DNA of 64,000 nucleotides from contig NC_092193.1 in assembly GCF_043641665.1 (NCBI RefSeq), positions 10,036,501 through 10,100,500 of the forward strand, read 5' to 3'. Positions 50,511 through 64,000 of the stretch are shown piece by piece. This stretch comes from Enoplosus armatus. Taxonomy: Eukaryota > Chordata > Actinopteri > Centrarchiformes > Enoplosidae. Under the pieces are notes generated by a model, which searched no databases, was not told the DNA's origin, and worked only from the letters and a program-made list of their open reading frames with translations. Numbering within the stretch: the first letter of the stretch is position 1; each line of letters starts with the position of its first letter. The translations under genes and the position numbers were made by a program.

Positions 50511-51529
50511 CAACGGGGAAGGGGAGAGGAAGAGAGAGGGAAGAAGAGAAGGGGGGAGAATGGGACAGAGCGATGGGAACAGAGCGTTTATGTAAGACAA
50601 AGGAGAGAGAGAGGAGCGTGAAGAGGAAGATGGCATGGTGGGAATGAAACAGCGAGGTTGGCAGCAGGAGGGAGAAAGAGAGGCAGGGATGTGCTGATTA
50701 GCGAGAGGTTCAAGGATATGAAATGAGGATGGAGACATGAGTTTGGGGCGGTCAAAAAGGGCAAGGTGCAACATGGGTGTGCTGGTCAGACGTGATGGAG
50801 CTGAAATTGATAAATGGATGTTCGAGTCTGGGGGGATTCGGGAGAGGAGAGGTGGTCAGAAAGAAGGAGCAGAGTGGATGTAATTACTGGTTAAAGAGGT
50901 TAAAAGGGTGAAGGGAGGAGGAAAAAACAGGGCGCAACAGTAACCTGTCCAAATCAAGACAGGCTGACACAAACATGTAAGACAAACCACCTTAAAGCAA
51001 CATTTATGTTACGACCGGGCACGATCACTAGCTGCTTGCTAAACAGGCTGTTAAAGTGGCCTGTGGCCAAGCAGCTCCTACATGTTATGGAAATATGGAT
51101 TTAATGTTTGCAAATATGGTCTCGTCAGGTCTTTGTGTACCCATCCATCAGCCTCAGACCCACCTCTGCAATCTTGGAGGCAATTTGTCTGAGAAGAGGT
51201 GGGCGGCAGAGAGCCCTCCTCACTGTTTAGCAGGCCCTGATGAAATATCAAAACACACAGCAGTGCAAGCAAGCACTCTAGTCTCACCACAACAAACACA
51301 AGTGGCCGGGGTCTGCTAAGGCGTGAGGTGTGGTAATAAATTACAGGACACATTCTTTCTGTGATATTTCTCAAGAGATGTGGAATAAATACAATTCAGT
51401 TTAGGTTAATTCAAGCAAGGCCATGGACATTTGAAGCCCCTGAAGACTTGGCTTCAAAACGTGAGCTGCTATAATCAATATGTTTGTATTAACAATGGAT
51501 CACATTAATAGGTTTATATGAAAGAGGTT

Positions 51530-51960
51530 GCTTGTAGTGACAAACTCACCTGACCCTGCAGTTCCCTTCAGAGCAGAACCTCTAGAGTGTTTTTTAGCGT
51601 CTTTTATCTCACTGTTTTGCTTCACTCTCAGCAGAAAACTTACTGGAAATATCTGCCCAGCACCAAACGGCAGACAGACAAAGTTAGCGACTAGCTGGTA
51701 AACACAGTTGAGCATTTAGCAGCTACAGAGCCAGACATTTCCCTCAGGAGTTGGTGGAGGCCAAAAACAGAGCTAAAAGGAGAGTGAATATTGCACAACT
51801 CCAAATTAAGGATGACATTTCTCCACATCTGCTGGATGTGTAAATAGCATTACTGTTAGTATTACATAACTATTTGACATGGCAACTAAAAAGGTGATGA
51901 TGTTTTTACAGCTTGCTCCGGCTGCTCTGAAATCAATTAATGGAGGTTTAAATTATTTGC
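51530..51960 (+). repeat. Dispersed repeat family, copy 3 of 3
   Basis: From 51650 this copy matches 2830-3080 closely: CTGCCCAGCACCAAAC, AAAGTTAGCGACTAGCTGGT, TTGAGCATTTAGCAG, GGCCAAAAACAGAGCTAAAA and CTGCTGGATGTG. The part before 51650 (GTAGTGACAAACTCACCTGA...CCTGCAGTTCCC) probably belongs to the same element, as the fullest of the three copies. Limits are approximate. Confidence 0.8.
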
Positions 51961-52983
51961 TGTAACACTGAATATTCTTGACCAAATAAGAAAAAATCGA
52001 AGTAAAAAAAAAGTTTTATCAATAGTTTAGTAGCTGCTCAAAACTCAGCTAATCTGCTACAATAGATCTGTTTGTGGGTGTGGTTTGATCAGATTTGTTT
52101 GATAGTAACTGAAGAAACCCATCAGCTGTCATCAGATTCTGATTCAAATGTTGCTCAACCCTGATTGGTGCAGGGATATGTCACATCAGCTTTTTCTAAA
52201 TGAGCCTCGCTCACTTCAAACCAGTGAGAAAAGCAGAGAAAAGAAAAAGAAATACAGGAATTTTTTAACTTTCATGTGAAATAACTAAAACGGTCTTAAT
52301 TTAGGCAGAAAACAGTGTGCTCATGTAGGAAGTAGTAAGGAAGCTGATTGTTAAAATACATTTTTCAGGGCCTTTAAGCGCGACATGTGCATTGTGTCTC
52401 CATGTCAAGCCAGCGCCGAGGGAGGAAGAGGAAACACTAAAGAGGAACCAGGTGATAAAGCTCAAAACAATGCCGGCAAACAGTGAGAGGAAGGGGATGA
52501 AGATATGCTGAGACAAGATTAGCAGGAAATAAGAAGTGGATTAGTGAGGGCTTGACTCCTCTGAACACTGAGACCTTTCACTTTTCCCCACGGTGTTGTG
52601 CTGCCTGACACTAAGCCCGGCTCTTTATCTTAATCCTCTTTCAGCAACTGTTGGGGGGTCCCACGAGCAGGAAGCGGAGAGGTTGCTTTACTTACCTCCA
52701 GACAGGCTTGTCTTGGACACATTAACAGGATGGAGTCTGTCCCAGTGATGTTGAATTTCTCCATGAGCTTTGACGAAGGAACACGCAAAAAGGGGACGAA
52801 CATGAAATGGCAGTACTTGTTGAAGTGATGGTGAGACTTTTAATTTGAAAGAGAGTCTCACCTCGCCAGTTAGGCTTCGGGCAGGTCATGTACAGAAGCG
52901 ACAGGGGCGTGATGGAGGATGAATGAACAACACGTGCACAAGACAAATGTGTTGATTTCCCTAAATGCAGGGAAGGCTACATC

Positions 52984-57169
<4,186 letters not shown>

Positions 57170-58371
57170 CTACAGGTCAGGCAGGGTGAAACATGCTGAA
57201 CATGCTACGAGCAATTTAGCACCTAAGTTAAAGAACTTTCAGCGCATATCTCATAATTCAGAGGCAGCGATTTTAAGAGAAAGCCATGTGCAAAAGGTAG
57301 AATGTAGACACACAAGGGAAGTATTTCAGTAATTGGCCGAAGAGACTCACTGGTGTAAAGAGACATTTCTAAATTATTAGAGCAAAGGCACCCACTAGCC
57401 TCCTCTATCACAGTGGGAAATAACACAGTGAGATTGGCTGCAGAGATGAGAGAATGCCAAAGGGTGTGACGCTTTGGGCAATATTCCACTTTCTAGTGAT
57501 TACGGTCGACAGCAAGACGGTTAGAGCCTGGCCAGCTTTCTAAAGGTTACACATCTTGAACAGCATGTCTGCTGCGGACAATACAGGAAGGAGGGGGACG
57601 TATTTTTATCAGCGCTGTCGGCTGTCAGTCTGAACTGGAGGATCCCCTCCACAAAAGAGGCAGTGTGTCTCCGAGCCCCAGTCTCCCTTGGGGTGGCTGG
57701 GCCCTGAGTCAGATCGATGGGGCTGAATGGCAGCCAGAGAGGGACGGTGGGGATGTGGGGCTCCTTCACTCCAGCCTGCGGCAGAGAATAGAGACTGAGG
57801 GAAGGCTCCATCCTCTATCGCCAGGCAGAATTCTATCTATTGCTCTCCATCTTGACCCCCCGTTTCATTCTCTGCCCACATACAAACTGTCCAAATAAGA
57901 AAGAAAAAAAAAAATCAATATCAATATGTGAATGACTGAGCATGCCCAGTGTGGCACTAACCTCGTGACCCTGTCAGCCGGTGTGATAAGGGGAGCAGAA
58001 AGAGGCCGTTGTTTGGATTTGTGGGTGAGTGACAGAAAGGAGAAGGTTTGTACGGATACGTTAAGGCGGCGACGCTGGCTAGAGTGACAAGGCCCTCATG
58101 GGACTCTCTATCAACGGGCTGAGGCTTTAGCAGCAAGTAGAAACTGACAATCTAATTCACTTTGATTCAATTCAATCATAATCACAGTGACAACAAACTC
58201 CAACAGTACAACTTAATTACCAAAATTATATAATTTCCAGTTAAAAGGGTTTTTTGGGGAGTTTTTCTTAATCCAAATCAAGGGTCTGAGGACAGAAGAT
58301 GATGTATGCTGTACAGATTGTAAAGCCCCCCCAGGTAAATTAATATTACTATACCATTTATCAATATATAT

Positions 58372-58800
58372 TAAAGGGATGGTTCACCCAAATTACAAAA
58401 GTAGTATTTAACCGCACAGACACTTTTGGTTTTATCTGATTCTATCCATCCTTGAGATTTCTGTTTCCACCTCGATACAATGGAGATTAATTGAATTTCA
58501 TGCGTGGTGCTCACAGGTTTGCAAAATGATATTTAAAGGATAAAGCTGATGTTATTCTATATTCTTTTTGTTGTTAACGAATCCGTTGAAAAGACCAAAG
58601 TCAACCATGTGTCCTTCTTTCAATACCCTCCGTCTTGCCGACCCCGTCTGTGGCTCCAAAGATAACCACAGATATCTAGATATATCAAAACCTGCTGTTG
58701 GGCGAAAGAGAGATAAAAAAGAAAATATTTTCTTTTGTAATGTGTGTGAACTGACCCTGAGCATATCCCCAAATAGCTAATTTTCAATTACTGCAGCCGT
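58372..58800 (+). repeat. Probable dispersed repeat in agap3 intron
   Basis: It starts TTAAAGGGATGGTTCACCCA, the signature of a very common teleost repeat, and continues with TCTATCCATCCTTGAGATTT and TTTCTGTTTCCACCTCGATA. From about 58527 a second repeat-like unit (AAAGGATAAAGCTGATGTTA) may follow. There is no second copy in the window, so this rests on memory. Confidence 0.45.
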
Positions 58801-60162
58801 TTTAACAATAGTAACCAGTTCAACATTAGTCACTCTCCTTTATTACGACCTTAGCAGCCAGGTGTCAAGGCTGCCAACTTACCACAGACAGCAACCATTT
58901 TCAGACTCATATGTCAGCTGCCAGGCTCACTTCACAGAGCAGTCTGTCTTGCACAGAGCAGCCTGGCACTGGCCCAAACTACAGGAGTTAAAGATGTGAT
59001 GGAAGAGGTGCAGGTCTTTATCAGATTGATTAACTGCAAAACACCACTGGAAGCTCATAAAGTAACTTAACCACATATTAAAATAGCCTTAAAACTAATA
59101 CATTTATAAGCATATGGGTACATTTTTGTTATGACCTCAAGGAAAAAGTAGGAGAAAGTCCTTCACCCCACTAAACCATAAGAAAATCTTTTCTTAAGGA
59201 TGAGGGTATTATGTGAGCAACAATACAGCCCTAATGGCAGGCAATTGCAGTGGCCCAGAGTTTTATGGTGTAAGACCTCCATCAATCCCTACTCAGTCAT
59301 TATGTGTGGACAAGCCTGTTAGCAAATCAATTGGCCTTAGAACCAGTGGACTGCTCAAAACAGGAAGGGGCCGTCCTGCCCTCCCCTCTGATTTCCGGTG
59401 GACTCTTTGAAAATAACTCTTTTTTTTTTTTAACTGCCAAAGAGGATAAAGTATGTCTGCAAACTCCGTAACAAACTGTAATCCTCAAGGCAAAAAAAAA
59501 TCTACAACCTTTAACAAAAATCTGAGCGTGGTTAAAAACAATCACTGAGAGCTATTGTCCAAAGTTTGTTTCAGAAAGCTAGACCATGAATGAGATGCTG
59601 AATCTGTAGAGCCCAGTGAATTGATAGGAGCTAAATGAGGCAGAAAGTTAGCACCAAGATGTGAAACAAAAAGGCTGAGGAGAGCCATTAAGAAGACGTC
59701 AACATCTCAGAAAGGAGCCCTGAGGACACTCCGCTACAAAATCAGCCCAGAAGTCCTGCAGGAAAAAGGCCTCACTCACTTGCTGATGCTGAGCTCTAAA
59801 TTCAACCACAGTCTACTTAAAAAAAATAAGAAAATAAAAAGCAAAAGCAGCCAGGCAGTGGTTTTTAAAAAATCCTAAACTGCTGCCACTTGAAAGAAAG
59901 AGTGTGAAAGGAAGTGAAATGGTAATCCCGCCTGTGTCTTTTGTTTGAAATAGAAAAACAATCCAAACAGGGTTTAGACAGTCAGGGGGGAAAACTGAGA
60001 CCCTTGAAAAGGACACTTCCTCACCGCAGGAGGAAGAAAAATAAAATCAGGAGATTTAGCATGTCAAAGTGCCAGGACAGAATAGGAGGGGAAGGTGGAG
60101 AGGGAAAGGAGAGTGAATTTTCACAGCATGGGGGGATATTTAGGAAATTGAACTGATGGTTA

Positions 60163-60166
<4 letters not shown>

Positions 60167-60244
<78 letters not shown>
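60167..60244. repeat. (CA)n microsatellite
   Basis: About 39 uninterrupted CA units in the agap3 intron. Confidence 0.97.
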
Positions 60245-60246
<2 letters not shown>

Positions 60247-60559
60247 AGGCATGGGCACCAACAGACACCAATTTCCCCACCCTGAATTGAGTGCATACTT
60301 GTTCTAAATTTCTCTGTTGCTTGGGGGACAGAGGGGAGCTTAAGGTTCCCAATAAAAATGCCTGTGTCTCTTTCGACTGAAAACAAGCGGTGTTTGCTTT
60401 GCCGCAAAAACTTCCTCCATCATTAAGAGTTATCTCACAGCTGATAATCACTGTTTAACTTTCCATCGTTGAATTTTAGTTGAAAGAAATCTTGGGCAAA
60501 CATCAACATGCTTACTGAGTTTAAAGTGGAAATGGGCTCCTGTCCAGAACTGGTGTCCC

Positions 60560-60780
60560 CTTTCATTTGCCTACGCAGAGCCCACCTAGATAAAGGCAGC
60601 CTTAACAGTAGAGAAAGGCCTCTTTTATAATTCTATTAGAGCTCTGTCCTTTCAGCTCTCCGTTGAGCAATGGATCCTGACCCTGACTTAATTAAGTGGC
60701 AAATGGCGGAATGATTCTCCTAAACCCAGCCCACGGAGTCAAGAACACATGACTGAATTCAAATAAAGAGGGACAAACAA
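60560..60780. promoter_or_regulatory. Candidate conserved block in agap3 intron, 1
   Basis: A repeat-free, evenly composed stretch with TATAATTCTATTAGAGC, GACTTAATTAAGTGG (a palindromic CTTAATTAAG) and AGATAAAGGC. It stands between a CA microsatellite and a purine-rich tract and looks selected. Its position could make it a distant gbx1 enhancer held inside agap3. Confidence 0.3.
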
Positions 60781-61994
60781 GGATAATTAGTCAAGCCTGA
60801 AAGACAAAGGCGAACGGGAATTTATAAGACGGGAAGGGAAACTGAGACGGCGGGGGTGGAGCCAGCGGTGCAGTAGCCACAAAATGACCAATCCGACTGC
60901 CTGCAATAAAGGTGCATTGGTCCATAGGAAGAGGAGGATGTCTGTCCCACCACTCGCCCATCTTTCAAACACATACTGAGTCCTCCTAAACAATCAAAGC
61001 TGCTAGGGCCCCTCCTACTCTTCCCCGAGGATCCAAATTCACTGCGGACACATCAAATAGACGCAGTGAAGGGGAGAAATGATGGTGGTGTTGGAGGGTT
61101 GGAGGGTTGGGGGGGGTCTTGGGGTTTGACCAGCCTGAACAGAACTCACAGTGGGGGTGGGCAACTTGTATGGGACCGATTCCCATGCAGCCAGCAGCTT
61201 CACTTCCACAAACCGAGGGGAGGGAAAAGACTGGGAGTGAGGAAGAGGGACAGCGGCAGAAAGACAGAGAAGGGGGCTCGGAGGGAAACGACAGAGATGA
61301 AAAAAAGCGCACACAACAGGGAAAGAAAGCTGGGCCCCAAAGCATCAAAGGTTGCTAAGGGTGAGAAATGAAGGAGCAACACAGTAAACGCCGCAGCAAA
61401 AGTGCTAAATAAGGCCCCCTGTGGTCCAGCGGGTACAGTGTAGACATGGTATGCTCCGCTCTGAGAAGAACAGCTGCAAAAGAATCAAGACAAATATTTT
61501 TACAAGTGGAATAGATCCCACTTTTCTTGCTTCCAGAGCGTGGTCCGAACAGATGACCAAAATTCAAAAGGTTGTTTTGTGTTGAGCTCTATAGAGAGGC
61601 CAATGGGAGAGCATCTGGATGCCGTAGGCAGGCAGAAGGATGAGTTGAATATATTGTGACATTAATGAGGTTGTCAGACTCCTCGTGATGGAGTGGCTGT
61701 GTTTTTGTGCCAGCAAGACTAACACCCTTAAATGCTCATGCTGTTAACCCCTGCTGAACCCTCGCCTCGCACACAAAGCTGAGGGGACGATAGCACATGC
61801 CCTGCTTATGCATGCAGCCTGCTTCACGTACATACATATTTCAACATCTCGGTCACATAAAGGGACGGTCCTGGATCCTTTTTTTGTTCACGTCATCGGA
61901 CGAGAACTTTTTGTTATGATTTTGTAACGCTAATAATGCTAAAACTAAATTGCACGGTTAAATAAACTGTCGCCATAATCAGTCCTTCCTTTGC

Positions 61995-62190
61995 TTCTAC
62001 CTGGGCCTGAAACCCGTGGCATGTGGGCAATTAGTGACTGTGGTACCACTTCTCCCACACAGGGCTAATTACTGACCTGTGGGTTTCATTTAGAGAGAGA
62101 GAAAGAGAGAGAGAGGGAGGACATGGGAAGACCCAGTCATTCATTTGTCTTAATTAATTACTCTTCCTCCACCAGGGCTCCTGGCAAGGC
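61995..62190. promoter_or_regulatory. Candidate conserved block in agap3 intron, 2
   Basis: The paired homeodomain-type words GGGCAATTAGTGAC (near 62026) and GGGCTAATTACTGACC (near 62062), the inverted pair TGAAACCC/GGGTTTCA around them, and CTTAATTAATTACTC near 62150 give a dense cluster. A short GA tract interrupts it. No coding signal is present. Confidence 0.3.
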
Positions 62191-62655
62191 CGGCTATTCT
62201 AAAAGCTCTTTTGAGAGTTGGTGCTCCAGCCCTCCTAACCTGTGAGTAGCCCGTAAGCTTTGCCCTGCGCTTTGGGGACTAACGTGGAGGACAGAGGCCG
62301 CTGTGGACAAATCCTAGAACAGGAATCTGATGGCCGCAGCGCTGATGTTGTAAACAGTTTGGGAGGACGAGCCAGGATGCCACTGCCGGAGCAGAAGGGG
62401 TTAAAAGAGGCAGCGGGGCCAGGTTTGGAGAGGTTAGCGGTGTGATTCATTTTTATTACCACGCAGCCCCTGCAGGCGGCAGGAGTGGCAAATTATTTCT
62501 GAAACAAAGTGGAGGGCTCTCATCAGAGCTATTACCTGCCTGTGGCCGAGGGCGGCGCGGAGCCTACAGAGGGTGACAGTGAGAGGCCCGCGCCAGTGAG
62601 GGATAGCCGTCCACATCCGTCCACGCTCCAGGACATCTCCCCCAAATGAGAACTG

Positions 62656-62660
<5 letters not shown>

Positions 62661-62692
<32 letters not shown>
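62661..62692. repeat. (TG)n microsatellite
   Basis: Sixteen uninterrupted TG units. Confidence 0.95.
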
Positions 62693-62693
<1 letters not shown>

Positions 62694-62984
62694 CAGTAGA
62701 AGATAAGGGGTAAAGTTAGCTGTTGGACCTCCCCCCACAGTATCCGTCAAAAACAGTCTGTGGTGTTTTCTATCACGAACACGCCAAACAATTAGAGGTG
62801 ACGTGCAAAACACAACGACTCCCAGGCGCTAATTAAAAGAACAACTCCCCTCCAATATGCTGACTGCAGAGATCAGCCATGATGCAGGGCTCACACACAT
62901 TTATTAACTGTATTAACAGTTTTTGTATTTGTATTTAACTGTAGTTTAGACAGGTCTGACTTCTTTTTTAATTAGGCATCCTTT

Positions 62985-63420
62985 ATAAATAACTTATTAA
63001 TTGCAATTAATGGCTTTATTATGAGTTAATATACCATTAACTTGTTGTAGATCAGTTATAAGCCATGAATAAGAACAACCTCTGGGATGCCGGGTTGTGA
63101 CAAATCGGCTTTCACGATCTCGACCAAAATACCCTTTTTAAATATTAGCACTTACAACTGCAGACTTAATGATTAAAAGCCTTTATTAGTCTTATTTTAA
63201 CCTTTAGAACTGCAGGTTTGGTGGCTTATTATTAAGTGAAACACATACACATTTATTAATGAATTAAACAAATTTATAACTGCATTATTACCAAACAGAA
63301 AGGCAACACCAGCCAAAAGGGATTTTTTACAACCTGCCCATCCAAAATGTTGTTGGCTTATAATGGATCTAAAAAGCATTAGCAAATGATTTATTAACCA
63401 TTAATAATGGCATTAGTTAC
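62985..63420. repeat. Probable degenerate dispersed repeat with TTATTAA-type words
   Basis: Many related words occur in both orientations (AACTTATTAATTGC, CATTTATTAATGAATTA, GATTTATTAACCATTAATAA), together with ACCAAACAGAAAGGCAACAC and GGCTTATAATGGATC. I associate these with a common fish repeat ending in TTAATAATGG-type sequence. Edges and family are uncertain. Confidence 0.4.
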
Positions 63421-64000
63421 TACAACTTAACTTAAAAGGATGTCTTATTAGAAAGTGGTTTCATGTATTCTTCTACAAGGTCTAAAAACAGGTGATTAGA
63501 CATACATATAAGCACATATGCATAGACATAAACATGCTTCCCATTATGAAGCCTGTGATCAGTCTGATGTACACCAGTAATTTTTAGCTTTGTTGTGCGC
63601 CTCTGCATACGACAAATCTATATATTGTGTTCTTTCGATCCAGAATATCATAAGCTAAACCAATCTTGTGGATGAATGCTTTTAAGTTAAATCTCAAAAA
63701 TGTAAAAAGGGGCAAAACTAGTCTTGCAGGAGACATTCAATCAGACACTGAGTTGATATTCAGGTAGTTACTGAATCGTTTAGATTAGGTGTCACTAATG
63801 TTTAGTGGGACTCGGGAGCCATACACTGCCTGCCTGGGTGCCATCACAAAGCTGCTACATGTCACCGATGTGACACAATTAAAATCCTCTCATATGTGCT
63901 CCGCTCGAGTTAAGAGGAGCATTCACAGAAAGGGAGTCAGGTCAGGATTTATGGTGTTAAAAGAAAGAAATAAAAAATATACATCCCATTAAGTTGGTTA

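Larger units (their letters stand above)
47801..52983. other. Gene-free interval between the convergent gbx1 and agap3 genes
   Basis: No gene is recognised. It contains an A run (48416-48437), a (GA)n tract, a dispersed repeat copy and at least two blocks that look like conserved non-coding DNA (48270-48390 and 50130-50510). Around 50510-50930 the sequence is strongly purine-rich. A minus-strand open frame of about 69 codons near 52630-52835 contains a good splice-donor sequence at its end but no known domain. Confidence 0.5.

Noticed and set aside
52630..52835. Minus-strand open frame ending in a CTGGAG|GTAAGT donor-like site
   Set aside because: Looks exon-like but has no family match and no good acceptor; it lies beyond the agap3 stop, so it is left unannotated.
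61066..61371. Overlapping 80-120-codon frames on both strands
   Set aside because: Purine/pyrimidine-biased intronic DNA that lacks stops by composition.

Overview
The window is vertebrate nuclear DNA, almost certainly from a teleost fish and probably a spiny-rayed one. Genes are split by GT-AG introns, intergenic DNA is AT-rich, dinucleotide microsatellites are long and frequent, and several dispersed repeats resemble families familiar from percomorph genomes. Most long open frames outside the genes below show no recognisable family.

Layout. Positions 1-24488 hold no recognised exon. They are probably the first intron of an acid-sensing ion channel gene whose exon 1 lies at 24489-25043 on the minus strand. 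Inside is a complete Tc1/mariner transposon (7364-8994) with an uninterrupted 348-residue transposase, plus older repeats. Positions 25044-32587 are non-coding with repeats and hairpins. A two-exon histone H2B variant follows on the plus strand (32588-33031). Next is a gene-free stretch rich in candidate regulatory DNA, then asb10 (38696-42873, six exons with two alternative first exons), then the homeobox gene gbx1 (45572-47270). After an 8.5 kb gap, the last two coding exons of agap3 lie on the minus strand (55827-57143), convergent with gbx1. The rest to 64000 is agap3 intron.

The order AGAP3 - GBX1 - ASB10, with an ASIC gene in the neighbourhood, matches human 7q36.1, which also carries ASIC3. 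It is the paralogous counterpart of AGAP1 - GBX2 - ASB18 on human 2q37. Protein details (the GBX1-type N-terminus, the ASB10-type C-terminus and the AGAP3-type ankyrin exon) place this window in the 7q36.1-type block. The genes do not form a pathway; the block is probably held together by ancestry and perhaps by long-range regulation around gbx1.

Points most worth a second look: the intron-bearing H2B variant with a short divergent tail; the asb10 gene model with two phase-matched first exons and a probable GC-AG intron; the ASIC gene at the position of ASIC3; a Tc1-like transposon whose catalytic spacing counts as DD37E; and several non-coding blocks that look conserved. No alignment or database search was possible, so family names rest on remembered sequences.
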